Shown: piece by piece, positions 1-12,930 of the stretch
Position numbering within the stretch: position 1 is the stretch's first letter
How the letters are laid out: the number at the start of each line of letters is the position of its first letter
Assembly: GCA_026874595.1 (NCBI GenBank)
Contig: CM049306.1
Span: 12,609,019-12,673,018 of the forward strand
Direction of reading: 5' to 3'
From: Sipunculus nudus
Taxonomy: Eukaryota > Annelida > Sipuncula > Golfingiida > Sipunculidae
DNA: 64,000 nucleotides
Position numbers and translations under genes: made by a program
Notes under the pieces: model-generated
Databases searched by the model: none
Told to the model about the DNA's origin: nothing
Seen by the model: only the letters and a program-made list of their open reading frames with translations

Positions 1-506
1 CATATTGGGTCATATTATGCATACACATATATTTTATTATTTTTAAATCATAAATGTTTAAACTGAATTTAAAAGAAAATAATGCCACAACATGGCATCT
101 ACAAGAATATTCCTTGAATCACTATTAAATGGTTTTGCACATTGGGGTTTTCGGTACATGCTTAATTTTATTCAACAAAATAAAATAAAAGATTCAGTAA
201 ATTTGATAAAATAAAACATCTTTTCAAATAAAGTTTACACACTGTTGGTTGAATGTGGGACAAACAATATCATTGTGCTAATTACTATCCCAGTTTTAAT
301 TTATTACTGGAATTAATAGTCAATTTCACACCTGGTGAAGTTTTTACTCTTCTGAAGTAAGGAATTACTTATCTGATGAACATCCACACTTTCATCATTG
401 TAACCCTGGTGGTACAATACAAAATCTAAAATGTAGCTTAGCCTAGAATAAGAATGAATCAAATACAGAAAATAATAACATTCATCTAGTTTATGCACCA
501 TCTGGG

Positions 507-520
507 GGGGGGGGGGGGAG
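507..520. repeat. Poly-G tract
   Basis: An uninterrupted run of G. It lies in the non-coding DNA downstream of the last readable AMT exon, probably in an AMT intron. Confidence 0.9.
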
Positions 521-639
521 TGCAGGGCAGAGGGGAAGTCTGCTGGTAGTGGCCAAGCTGAGCCAAGGCAAGCTGCCTGGGGTGGGTTACATAATGCAAG
601 TGAAGGCTGTACTACTAGGTCGGCTAGATGTAAACAACA

Positions 640-2007
640 CTTGACAAATTTCAGATTTTAAAAGATTAAATCCTTATGTATATACGCTGTGAAAATTAAA
701 TCAACAGTGCTTACAGGGAAAAAACATGCCATTGCCAAAGTTGGACAAAATTTAAGGTTTTGATTTTATATTTATGCTAATAATTTGAAAATTTGCAAAA
801 TTCAGATTTAATTTTGGGTAAACAATTGAATCTTGATTAAATAAAGTTATATTCTTGAAAAAAAGTCTTTAGGTTCAGCAATTCTCATGTTAGGTGAGTA
901 AATATATTTCCTGATTTTTTTAAAATTGCATTATAATTTGGCCCAAAACTTCAAAATAATACCCAATACTGACCTAATTTTTGGTATGTTCATAGAAAAT
1001 GTATGAAAGAATGTGAATACTAAATATGATCAAAAACAGATCAGTGGTTTTGATATTAGGCAGCCTTGAAGTGTAACAATGGCTTTTTTTATGGAAAACG
1101 GAGGTTTTTCCTTAATATCTCGAAGGAACAAAGTCCTAATGACCCAATTTTTGGTATTGTAGGAGATTTTGGGGACATCTAACATTATGCCAACAGCCTA
1201 GGGAGCATAGAGATGTGCACTGAATGACCTACAGTCATCAAAGTGGACTGCTTGACAACGTAAGGGAATACAACAAGAGCCTAAACAAAAATTTCAATAA
1301 CTAGCCTAATTTTGCAGCTTTTTTCAAATTTCAGATTTTAACAGATTAAATCCTTATGTGTACATGCTGTGAAAATTAAATCCACAGTACTTACAGGAAA
1401 AAAACGTGCCGTGGCCAAAGTTGGGCAAAATTTAAGGTACCAATTTTATATTTTTGCCAATATATAAAAAAATATAACAGATTTTAATCTAATTGTTGGT
1501 ATACAATTAAATTTTGATTAATTAAAGTTGTATTACTGAAGAAAAGTCCCTACCTTTAACACTTTTGGTCTTAAGTGACCAAATATCTTTCCTGATTTTT
1601 TTACAAAGTCCATTATGTTTGGGCCCATAACTTTTTTAAATTAAATAATATTGACTTAATTTCTGGCATGTAAATAGGAACTATATCGAGTAATATTTAT
1701 GGTAAATATGAAGAGAACCAGATGAGTGGTTTTGATATTAGGCAGTCCTGAAGTGTAAAAATAGATTTCTAATAAAAAATTGAGGTTTTTCCTTAATATC
1801 TCGAAGGAACGAAGTCCTATTGACCCAATTTTCGGCATGGTTGAAGATTTTGGGGACATCTAACTGTATGCCGAATTTCAGATTCGTAGGTCCAATGGTG
1901 TCGAAACGTGCCAGTCTTACGGACGGACATCCGGATGGACGGACAGACAGACGGACAGATAATGGACCACGACTATAGCTCAGATGACTTATAGTCAGCT
2001 GAGCTAA
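640..2007 (-). mobile_element. Hairpin-ended non-autonomous element, two ~680-bp units
   Basis: Two diverged copies of one unit follow each other. Each begins near CAAATTTCAGATTTTAA (about 644 and 1325) and includes the phrases GGAAAAAAC.TGCC and CCTTAATATCTCGAAGGAAC. The right end has a GTCC/GACG-rich run and then an imperfect hairpin at 1976-2006, whose arms are TAGCTCAGATGACT and AGTCAGCTGAGCTA. The same family recurs at 15509, 22748 and 63867. No protein is encoded. Terminal hairpin plus variable core units fits Helitron/Helentron-derived non-autonomous elements, but the class is an inference. Confidence 0.65.
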
Positions 2008-2040
2008 AAATAGAAAAATATTTGTTTAAATGAAAAAAAT

Positions 2041-2398
2041 ACAGGTGGCGCCACCACTTTTCAGGAACTGACCAAACTAGTCATGGTCAATATTCAAGGC
2101 AAGATTCATGACAATCCATGCATTAATTATCAAGATATTGGAGGTTTTGTATTATATTTTTGATTATTCTGGGGGGTACTTTCAAGCCCCATAGCTCCGA
2201 AGATATAGGTCACAGTGACCTTATTTCAGGTTTCCAAGGAGATTTTTTATTGACCTCCTTGGATGTTAACTTAGAAGTTTCTAGGACCAGCAGTTATGAT
2301 TTGTGCCCTGCTAACGGATGGCCGGATGGCCAGACGGACGACGGACAAAGCGCCATTCCTATACCTCAGTTGACTTACAGTCAGCCGAGCTAAAAAAT
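2041..2398 (-). mobile_element. Related short hairpin-ended repeat with GGTGGCGCCACC
   Basis: Starts with the palindrome GGTGGCGCCACC at 2044-2055. It ends with a GACGG-rich run and a degenerate TCAGTTGACT/AGTCAGCCGAGCT hairpin at about 2363-2392, the same terminal design as the neighbour at 1976-2006. It abuts AMT exon 3 on the intron side. Any reading frame across it is incidental. Confidence 0.5.
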
Positions 2399-2459
2399 TA
2401 AATTCAAATTTCCATTTACATATATGAAATGAATGAAGTCTTGATCTGCATGTATTCAC

Positions 2460-4425
2460 CTGCATATGCTTAAGATCCTTTTCTAAACAGCCTGCATTGG
2501 ACACTATGTACAGGTAACCATCTGAGGTTTTTGTAACTATAAGATCATCCATAATTCCCCCATTGTCATTTGTGAACAAAGACAGTGTTCCTTGGTTTTC
2601 CTTCAGTCCCTGGACATCAGCCACAGTCAGGCTCTCAATGAATTTGATGTTATCCTGTAAAACCAATTGATATATTATATATAATGCACAAAATTAACAC
2701 AACCTTCATTATCTTGTGACTGTAGCTACATCTGAGCACACATGAATATCTCCTGACAATGTGTCAATGCCTTAATGTTATCATTTAATAAATCAAATTA
2801 TACAAAATTAAAATACTTTTGTTGTTCTTTTCATCAAAGGCATTCGAAGCTGCACATTTTAGCATGGTAGTGGTAAAATATGAACTTAAAGCTTTGACAA
2901 ATATTTTGTCCATTTTATATTGACCTTCATATCCATATAGACCTTGAATTTTAAACATATTACTTTAGAGCATTTCATATTACCAAACAAGGTGTCTATC
3001 CCTCTCTTATCTCTTAATTAACCATCACTTAATTTCAGAATTGAAAAAATAAACTGGTCTTTACTTAAAATACTTTAAAATCTTTCTTGAGGAATAAAGT
3101 TCATAGTCAAATTGTCAAAGACATACAGTGAGCAAGTGCTTCTACTTTCTAATCTGCTGCTCAGGTGTAACTATCTTAAATAATCTCACAAATGTTAATT
3201 CAGTAAAATATACACACTGGGCCTTTTTTATACATTTATCCAAAGTTAGCAAGAAATATGTGGTGTATTCAGAGCTCCTATTATATCCTAATCTGCACAG
3301 AAATTATATTTTTGTATCAAAAATATTTCCGTAAAGTTCTCATAAAAGCAGCATTTCAGCCTTGATGATTTCCTGTTTACAATTTTTTTGTACAAGACTT
3401 AGCAGATAAATTATATATTAACAGATGAACACACATGACATACAATGTTACATTTCCTTACACCTTTTGTAATTATATCTATGTATTTACAGGTAAAGTC
3501 ATGGCACATACCTTTCCATAGATTTTTGTCTGCAGCATGTGAGACACATCAAACAGACCAACATGATTACGCACATGGACGTGGGATGATGCCATGCCAT
3601 CTTTATACTGTACAGGCATAGACCAGCCAGCAAACCCCACCATCTTCCCTCCCTCTGCCACATGGAAGTCATGCAAACATGTTTTCTGAAGATCCTCAGC
3701 CTGCAAAATATTTTCAGAAATACATGTAACTAAAGTCATTTCAGCAGCTGTAAAGTTATATGTCTTCGTAGCTTCAAATCCTCATTTATGTTAAAATCAT
3801 ATGCTAAAATCAAAATTTTGTATTTTTTTATTTGAAAGGTCACTATACATATTTAATCTTGGCAAATGCTACATGTAAAAGAATATAACCAAAAGTTTAA
3901 TCTAAAGTTATTCAGATACACAAAACTCTAAACCATGCAAGCGGGATATAAATATATGGTACAGCTGCATTATATCCTCCATGAAGCACACTTATCTGGG
4001 CAGCATAGACCTGTCAGGCCTTCAGTAATTATATTTGCCACTCAAATAAAATATGAAGACTAAAACATGATCCCATGCATCAATCAACACAAGTGAGTCC
4101 AGAATTAATTTATGGGTCAAAGAACCGAATTTTTTACTAATGAAAGTTACCAGCAAATCTTGTTAACTTTACCAGCTGTGCCAGTCCATGGTCACTGCTA
4201 GGCTGGCTTTGATAATGAGAACATGTTCTGTCTACAAAAGATAACCATGCTAGTAGCACTCTTATAACTGATAGTTTATAAAGATAATCATGTTTTCTAC
4301 GAATAAGTCTAATGAGCGAGTCTTGACAAAAACACTGAAAGCTGCTGCTAATGTGGATTCATGACATGATACCTGGCACTTCATCAAACGTCAAATTATA
4401 CAATCTATGAGCCATTTAAAATCAA

Positions 4426-4471
<46 letters not shown>

Positions 4472-7400
4472 AAAATAAAAAGCCCCAAATGTGTTCGCCA
4501 TATTTCTGAATTTATTCACTATAATATCAATTTTTAAAACATTTTCCATTACATAATAGTCCATTCCACCAAGTGATGCTGATGGACATTTTGAGAGACT
4601 GTTTTTAAAATAGTTCAAAAGGAAAAATTACTTTCCAGTTAACTGGGTAACAAAGAGTAAAATACATGTAGTTTATTTGTTTTTTGAGATTTGTGGGAGA
4701 TTAGCTGCTCTGTCATGAAGGCAACGATAAGTTTGCACATTCCCCACCTCATCACCTGTCCTGGGCAGTCAGGCAATGGGAAATGTCAATCCTTGCATGT
4801 GCCTATGTAAAGTTCTTTCACTCATGCTAACATATGCATAATAATTAATATATGCACGGAGTCCATGGTCTGAATGGCCTGAAGTCACGAAACCATGCTA
4901 CTATTGCCAATTTAAGTTACCATTTTATTCTTCCTCTGTAAACTGTTCTCTCTTCCAAGTTCCATTAGGATTAACCTAGCTATCATGCCACCATATTTAT
5001 TAAAATGGCCAAAATGATTATTAATGCTGCCCCTGCATACTGACCAGTGGAATGAGGGACAGATGTAACAGGGTTTGCATCTGACCCAGGTTAAACCTAT
5101 TTTACCCAACCCAGGGGATAAAACCTGGTTAGAAGTATTTTACCCAGGGTTTTGCTCCGCATTTTACTCAAGCCTTCCCCCATGTTTAACTGCTTTTATC
5201 AAGCAGGAGTAAAGCTTAGTTTTCTTCTGATTGGTCAGCAGAAGTTATACACACATTTTGTGAATACTGGTAGCAGGCCAAATTTATGGCTCTGACCACA
5301 TCATCTCTGTCTAAAAGAACCCACTCGCACATCATAATCAATGGGAATTAAGGATAAATTTACTAAGGAATCCAGGGTAATACCTGGGTAAAACCTATTT
5401 TACCCAGCCTGGTTTTACCTGGGTGTTGGGTAAAACCTGTGTAACCTGAGAGGTCACAACAAAGTACCCATTAATCTAAAGTGATATAATAGGTTATCTT
5501 ACTGCTGTATGTGTAATGTTTATAATTCTGCTTGACATGCATGCATTATCAAAGATAATCCAAAAGAGGTAAAATACCAATACTGAGGCCTAAATTAATC
5601 CTTCAGATAAATAGCTGGTCAATACTACTTATACCTGGCTCTCAAAGGTCCTTTGGTCAGGTCAAGGCAGAAATATAATGCAACTGACCTGGTGAATGAA
5701 TGGTAGTTTTATTACAGGGGACGCATTCACTGTGCAAGCATCAGAAATATATTGCATACCTCATAATTTAAAGGTCTGATTCATCAGAGTAAACCCAATA
5801 CATGTATGTGTTATTATATAAATATGGGTACACAATCATATATAAATATATATGTGAAAGAACAGTTGTGGACTATGTTGCTTCATAATGTTCTATAGTA
5901 CAAAAAATCACAATATGAAATAACACCAATGCAGCTTCTCCTGTAGCTGCTACACAGCTGTTCACTGGTGCAGGTGGAAACCATTTATGCAGGCGATTAT
6001 GTGATTCATCAAGACACTCATTAGCAGAGACAACACTGGCTAACCCCCCCCCCCCCCCCCTCACACACACTTTGTAAGATTATGTGCATTATGGCTTTAT
6101 TAGTTAATGTGATAATTGAATAAATATGAGGCTACAAAAGTTGCATACCAGGATAATTCGCAGGTTCAAGGAACTTCCAAAACTTGATGTGAAAATCCAC
6201 AATTGAAAGACCATGAGTTACTTTCCCCTGAATAATTGTGCAAGTTAGCTGATTTAAGATGAAGTTCTAATGCAAACTGAGACCATAATAAATATCAAGA
6301 TCAATGGTAATGAAAAGTGTTTTGTTCAGTGTGCACATCCATGCAGCTGCAGCATTTAAATGAGTTGGAATTTGGAAAGGCTAGATGCTAGCAGCTGGCT
6401 ACTAGGGGCATTAACCATTTGCCTGCAGTTTTGTGATTTGTATTATATTCATTGTGATTTGTATTTGTATTCATTTATTAATAATATTATTATTAATTTC
6501 ACAATTCAAAATATTATTATTATTATTATATGAATATATTATAACAGCCCATAGCATGTATATTTCATGCTCAGGCCCGGACACGGCAGTCTATATACAG
6601 TATACTATATAGCATATACAATACCTAGTCCGTCACGTACGGACTCCATTTATCTGTGATACAGAGTCCGACCGTCTGGCGGTGAGAGTTCACCCTGCCG
6701 GTCATTGAAGGACCTGTAACATGACTTACCACTGCTTGTTGTGCGATAGAGAAACAATCTTGTATTTATATATAGAAATAAACTTTTTATGTATCAAATT
6801 AAATCGATATATCACCTTTATGTGGGCCTGTAAATGTTTTTTTATCCTTTGAACTGCCGGGGTTCAGATGTTGCATGCCAACCTGACACCGCCGGAAAAG
6901 GAATCCCATGCAAATTAGGTGGGCAATCTATGCAAAAGATGAATTCAGGGGGGCTTTTCCCAGGAATGCCAGTGCCGTGCACTAGGATAGACCATATATA
7001 TATTTTCATAAGCATCCTTCCCATCTTACATCGCTTGTTGTCAATGATGCTAAATTCCTATTGGTTGTTCCAACCAGAAAGCGCCATCGGCCAGACGGAG
7101 ACGAAGCAATATCTGACTTCATCCAGAGTAAGTGCCCATACTTTATTAATGCTGATCATCCAGCAAAAGTTTTGGTCCCAACGGAGTCTATGCATCTGTA
7201 ACAATTATAATATGTGGGGTTTGTTTGGTGTCCTCACGCTTCACAAGGCATATACGTGTCTGAGGGTCTGTACGGATCCGTACAAACTTAAATAGTATAG
7301 ACTCTCCCCGCCAGAGGCTGCAGCGCTTGTATTGTTTACTATATATATCAGCGCTGCAAGACTGCAGCAATACAATACCCTGCAAAAGCTAAGCAGTGAT

Positions 7401-7592
7401 TATACAAGTTTAAAGTTTGCAGCCTACAAAGGCTACATTTGTTTTCCTAAGTTGTGCCAAATCTAAAGTGTCATTAAAACTACTCCATATCAATTGGAAT
7501 GATATCACCTTACTACCCAGACATCGTCGTAAATTCACTGTCGTGTTCTGTGCAGCAAACAACCTTCTGCTAAAACGCTGAACCAGAGCCAT
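2460..7592 (-). CDS. AMT: Aminomethyltransferase (glycine cleavage T-protein), 5' part, 3 exons, continues off the left edge
   Basis: Mitochondrial enzyme that moves the methylene group from H-protein-bound aminomethyl-lipoyl to tetrahydrofolate, releasing ammonia. Exons read on the minus strand: 7592-7509 (residues 1-28), 3700-3512 (29-91) and 2654-2460 (92-156). All are phase 0 with AG acceptors and GT donors. Exon 1 begins [16 protein letters not shown], Arg-rich and free of acidic residues, as expected of a mitochondrial presequence. The start is the first ATG of the open frame. Exon 2 carries [10 protein letters not shown] (51-60) and [11 protein letters not shown] (77-87). Exon 3 carries [10 protein letters not shown] (112-121) and GGIMDDLIV (123-131), whose Asp pair lies in the folate-side active region of the family. 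Human AMT shows the same order and spacing. No later exon is visible in 1-2459, so roughly 60% of the protein (family length about 400) lies outside the window. Exons 2-3 are clear; exon 1 rests on the presequence, matching phase and donor. Confidence 0.9.
4425..4470. repeat. (AT)n microsatellite in AMT intron 1
   Basis: About 23 AT units. The rest of this 3.8-kb intron (3701-7508) holds no recognisable coding sequence apart from the repeats listed separately. Confidence 0.95.
5068..5455. mobile_element. Probable MITE with sub-terminal inverted repeats (ACCCAGGTTAAACC type)
   Basis: Both flanks of this segment are built of short inverted and direct iterations of CCAGG, GGTAAAACCT and TTTTACCCA. 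The left part reads GACCCAGGTTAAACC and TTTTACCCAACCCAGG. The right part reads GGGTAAAACC, TTTTACCCAGCC and GGTTTTACCTGGG. It has no ORF. Exact ends and target duplication were not resolved. Confidence 0.4.
6045..6060. repeat. Poly-C tract followed by CA-rich sequence
   Basis: A run of about 16 C in AMT intron 1, followed by TCACACACAC. A reading frame over it is an artefact of the tract. Confidence 0.9.
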
Positions 7593-7742
7593 GTTTACCA
7601 CAGAATGTCCAGATCAAACCAGTCCAGCGCAGGTTGAGCAGACGCTTTTTCGTCTACGGTGTAATAGAAACTATAAACTGCTGTGGGATTGCGACCCATG
7701 AAAATGTCACACTCGGAAGTTCTCGGCCGAAGATGATATTAA

Positions 7743-7857
7743 GAATAATAATAATAATATTTTTTTTTATTATTATCATTATCATTATCATAATTGTAAT
7801 TATTATTATTATTATTATCATTATTATTATTTTTATTATTATTATTATTATTATTAT
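7743..7857. repeat. (ATT)n/(ATC)n microsatellite upstream of AMT
   Basis: About 115 bp of interrupted TTA/TCA trinucleotides, some 150 bp upstream of the AMT start codon. It would bound the AMT 5' flank. The long Ile-rich frames on both strands are artefacts. Confidence 0.9.
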
Positions 7858-8130
7858 GTGAGACAATTTGAGGAAAAAACAAGTGTTCTCGATCGCCAGG
7901 TACCCGTGTATGGTATATATATAGAACATATATAGCACAAAAATTTAATTGTTAGTATCACCTATATTTTGAGGCCAAGTTGAAAAGTCTGACTCAGTTT
8001 AATGAATGTGATTTTATCAGTTCCGATATTATGTACTATAGTACTATAAATATTGTGGCAAATTGCCAGTGTACGTGCCGCTATGGATTAGGATTTGTTT
8101 GACAGTAATTATAATGGATTTTCTTGTTGA

Positions 8131-8131
<1 letters not shown>

Positions 8132-8203
<72 letters not shown>
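8132..8203. repeat. (AT)n microsatellite
   Basis: About 70 bp of AT repeats in the AMT-ING3 intergenic region. Confidence 0.95.
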
Positions 8204-8205
<2 letters not shown>

Positions 8206-9118
8206 ATATTTGGAATGGACTTGTGAAATAGTAACTCTATTAAACAATAAAAAAATAATATTATTTGTCAATGAGCTGTCAGTCAGTGAATGCAAGTGTG
8301 TACTAAATTTTTGTGGTCGTCTGTCTACAGGCACAAGAGTTTGGTCGGAAAGAGATATTTTTTTTTAGTTGTGTTTGTATAAATATCAGGGGGCGGATCC
8401 AGAATGTTAGGGAAGGGTTTTACCATTTACAACGAGGAAATAATGCCCTTAGCCAGGTCAATACTTCCTGATATTATATATAAATTACAAAATCTAAAAA
8501 TATTTAATATAAATATAAATTACTTCATAAAGTAGTGATACTTAGTTTAACATATTTATTTACATGGAATTGTACAACATAAAAGTGCTAACGAATAAAT
8601 TTTTCAAAATTATTCACATTAAATGCAGTTGATATACAATATGCAATTCAAATATAATGCATGCAGTAAATTAATATGCGGCCTTATGACATGTTTCGAT
8701 TTTCGACTCATAATAATTCCGTTAAGATATAACATAGATTCTATGTAGGCCTATCATTTTAAATAGGTCTTTTTATTACCTAGCCTGAGTCAATGTACCC
8801 TTTGATCTCATTTGCGAGTCAAGCACGTTATTTAGAGCGTCGATCACAACTATTTTATAACGTTTCCTGAGAATGTTAGCAAAATACTTAGGCTGTTTCA
8901 ACGAAACCAGAATCAAACAGGGACTTATGAAAAAAAAATCAGAGTGGTCTGTGGGAATCAACCGTAACAATATAATCGATCAGTTAATTACACGATGAAT
9001 TCGTTGTTTACTTACTGAGGAACTTGGCCTGCATGGTTTCTTAAATTAAAGGCCACCACATTCGGTGAATTTTAAATTTGTTCGTGTCCCTTATTCATGG
9101 CTTAGACAAGCCCCTGAT

Positions 9119-9120
9119 AC

Positions 9121-9154
<34 letters not shown>
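9119..9154. repeat. (AT)n(GT)n compound microsatellite
   Basis: Alternating AT then GT dinucleotides, directly upstream of the tRNA-like sequence at 9157. Confidence 0.9.
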
Positions 9155-9156
9155 AA

Positions 9157-9229
9157 CTGACTTAGCTCAGCTGGCAACACCTGGAATACATAATCTGCAG
9201 GTTTTTCGTCATAACCACTGTCTTTTTTT
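9157..9229 (+). pseudogene. Decayed tRNA-like sequence or SINE head
   Basis: TAGCTCAGCTGG (about 9163-9174) is a perfect Pol III A-box / tRNA D-arm. About 40 bp on, GCAGGTTTTTCGTCATAACC is a degraded B-box/T-arm. A T7 run follows at about 9223-9229, as in a Pol III terminator. The length is near that of a tRNA, but the T-arm is too damaged for a working gene. It could be the 5' head of a SINE. Confidence 0.35.
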
Positions 9230-9366
9230 ATTGTTAATTACATATGAAATTATTTATCTATGTTTTGAATTAATACTAATTTAAAATGTTATCCCTTCTA
9301 ATCATTATTATCTATATGACCACGGCAATTGTTTTATTCAATTGGTCAGTCACTTTTTTTGGTGTT

Positions 9367-9385
9367 GGGGGGGGGGGGGGGGGGG
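9367..9385. repeat. Poly-G tract
   Basis: A run of about 19 G in the AMT-ING3 intergenic region. Confidence 0.9.
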
Positions 9386-9448
9386 TTCACTCGTAGGTGC
9401 ACCTTAGAATTTATGGAATCCTAATGACGAATGCCTCAATGATGTGAT

Positions 9449-9574
9449 CATTTCTACAAAATTTCAACAAATGACAAAAATAATTAATTTATTAGTGAAA
9501 ATAAGTACCGTACATGTACTTATTTTCACTAATTAATTCATTATTTTGTCATTTGTTGAAATTTTGTAGAAATG
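9449..9574. repeat. 126-bp near-perfect inverted repeat (long hairpin)
   Basis: The left arm begins at 9449 with CATTTCTACAAAATTTCAAC and its reverse complement ends at 9574. The outer 31 bp and the inner 18 bp match exactly, separated by a few mismatches. The loop is 7 nt (CGTACAT, 9509-9515). It lies about 520 bp upstream of the ING3 start codon. Confidence 0.9.
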
Positions 9575-10093
9575 AATCGCGATAGATATTATACATCTTA
9601 GGTTTCCTCGAGTTTTAAAAGTCTTCTTTTATATGGCGAATTGTGTTAAATCTATTCAGTATTAACATGTATATATGTGTAATACCTCAAAATATTACTG
9701 ATAACAAAATTCATACAACAAACGTTAAAAAGAACATTTTCTGTGACATCCATTTCACGCATGCGTATACCTTTGCTGAAAAATGGCTGATTTGCCAGTG
9801 CAAAGGAATATGTAACAGACACTCTGATTGGCTGTTTACATCGGCGTCCCACATACTAATTTTACATTATTTTTCGAAACTCAAACTATTATACACTCTA
9901 TATGTACACTGATCTAGTATTATCTAACATTTATGTTTTATTTATATTGGCTCTGAATCCCAAAAACTACTTAGTGTTGAATATATTGACACAGTTATTA
10001 CTTTAAACTAAACTGAACAACCAATCATATTTCAGGTTGTCCACCGGTATACTGCTTAAATTTACTAAAACGGGCACATCTCTAGCTCTCAAA

Positions 10094-12847
10094 ATGTTGT
10101 ATTTAGAAGATTATCTAGAGAGTAAGTATCAATTTTTCTTGTATACATTCATTTGTCAGTTGTTCTGGATATATTTTAAGAGTAATATTTTGCGTAACTT
10201 GTTCTAACGTCTTGTTTTAGTGATCGAAAACCTCCCCATGGAAATGAGGGACCGATTCACAGACATGAGAGAAATGGATCTCCAGGTTCAGAGTGAGTAT
10301 CATATCTTTATCGGAATATTAAGCTTAGTATTTTATCAACTCTTTCCTTTGCTAAAAGCCGCGGAGTCGTCAAATTTTATGGCAAAGCGCGTGCCATCGA
10401 TTAGGAAGATATAATAGTTACGACTTTGTCTGTCAGGTGGCGCCACCAGTAGTCATCTAGCTCAACATTTCGATGGCAGCTGTTTCATTCAGTGATGATA
10501 ACGACGGATTCTTCAAAGTAATTGTGTTTTGGTGTCAGTGATTACAACTTATCAATAAAATGTTCAGTATTAGTTTAATATTGTTGAAAGCTTTTAAAAT
10601 TGTGAATTTTCAGTTTTCAAAGATATTTTACTCTTTTATCATTATTATTTGTATGAAAATCTATGCATGCTACTTGTTCCATATGGCCAGTTGACCAGTG
10701 ACATGTTAACATTGAAAGGGAACATTTGTTACCATAGCAGTAAACCATATATGGGTTTTTGCATTCTGTAATAACAAAGTGTAAAAAAATCCTTGAACTT
10801 TTTTTTCATTTTTGGCAGTTTCAATGTACAATTTCATTAGTGATTTTGTTCTTCTTGAAGGATTGTACATAAATGTCATAATACCTCTGTGTTAACATGT
10901 TAGATTGTGCATTTTTCCTGCTTCATGTCCCTGAGAATTTAATTTTCTGTTTAACTATCATAGATGCAATGGACAGTTTGGATGAAAGGGTTAAAACATT
11001 TTTCAAGAAGTGTCATACAACAACAAACTTGAAACAAGATTGGAAGGATGAACAAATGGAAAAAATCAAACAGGTTTGTCTGGCTGTATTAACAACACAA
11101 GTTTTCTACCGTACCTCGTACATCTGCATTATGTATCTCTGTATACAGGTATTTATTTGTTAACTGGAATCATTCAGTTTCAGCTTCTTGTGTGATGCTT
11201 ATTGATCACACAAAATCAGAAGCATTTGTTCTGAAATGGGAGTGTTAGTATTAAACTATTGTCATTGGCATAATTTTAATTTTCAGTATCCTGAAATTTA
11301 CTTTTTATTCTTGGGGTATTTCTTATTATTATTTTCTGTTGTAGAAATATAGATAGTGTCCAGGAAAGTAATGTACATTTTTATATACTTTTTAGTTTTC
11401 TCAAGTTCATGGTCTTGTTTATATATGTATTTCTAAAGTTAATTGTCCTATAACCAAACATTGATCATATGTCTCTACCATGAATGCATTTAGGTATGTG
11501 TTGTCTCAGATATGGATCTTCAGCTACAGATTATAGCTTTCATATTTTAACATTTTCTTAATAAATTTATATCTTATGTATCCCGCAGGACTATTACAAG
11601 GCCTTAGAAGATGCTGATGAAAATGTCCAATTAGCAAACCAAATTTATGAAATGGTGAGTAATTGAAAATTCATTGTTCACAGATTAAACAGAATTCTTA
11701 TCCTCTTGGTCATGGCCTGTAGGTAAGGTACTATAAAGAAAAATATGTCAGGGACTGGTATTTTGTCATCCACAGGAGATCTTGTAAATTGAATAGTTCA
11801 GAAGCTGAGAATTATTAAGAGTGTCTTAAAAAACTTTTAACATGTTTTACAAATTTTAGTTTGTACTAAATGCCTGTACACATGAAGCAGCAGAGTTACT
11901 GCAGCTCCTGTGTGTGTGCAAAATAGCTTTCTTTAGACAACTGATGTTAATCAATAGATGTTGCTGGTATATGTTGATATATTTGTTTTAACTGTGTTAT
12001 GTTTGAGTTTTACAGCCTAGGCTTCAAATGGAAAACAACCTGTGCATTGTTGTAAAATGTTCAAAATGATGGTATATTGCAGGTTGATAGGCACCTCAGA
12101 AAATTAGATCAGGAATTACAAAAGTTCAAAATGGAGTTAGAAGCAGATAATGCAGGGATCACAGAGCGACTAGAAAAAAGTAAGTACTGAGGAGTTTTAC
12201 ACAAAGAAATTTATTATCTTCTAATAAATTGCCTATAAAAAATAATGCTCAAACCTATATTTTTGATGCCAGAGTATTGATAAATGTAAAACATAAACAT
12301 AATTTTCTCCAATTTCAACTTGCATCTATTGTATTACCATATATTTGTGTGTGTATCATCCTCCATTACTGATTAGTAAGCAGGAGTTATTTGGTCTTTG
12401 TTTATCGGGCAATGACTTAAGTCATGTTACTATTTTGGTCAACTGGATGTAATTTTTAATAACACATTTTTCATCTAAAATATATAAAAAAATAATTAGT
12501 AATTTCATTGATTAACAAAGTAATTTGTGTATATTTGTGAGGATAAGTATGATAAACATTCTTTTATAGGCCTGCATTTATAATATAAATGTGACAAGAA
12601 TTACTATTTGGTGTTTTCAATATGATTCCTGTTGACAATCACACTACAGAATATTATATGTTCATTACAGGATCCCTTGAATTGGACAACCCTCCCCCTG
12701 GCAGCAGACCTGAGAGTATGTACATTAAATTTTCAAAATATTTCTACCTCATATTGTCTAGATATGTGGTTAGAGCTAAGATGTGTCAGTGACGTCATGG
12801 CAATACTGCATATAATCATTGCATAGAAAAACAAGGCAGTTTGAGCT

Positions 12848-12930
<83 letters not shown>

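Noticed and set aside
6834-7295. 153-codon plus-strand ORF in AMT intron 1
   Set aside because: No homology, no splice support, and it overlaps an unrelated minus-strand frame. It lies antisense within an intron and looks like chance.
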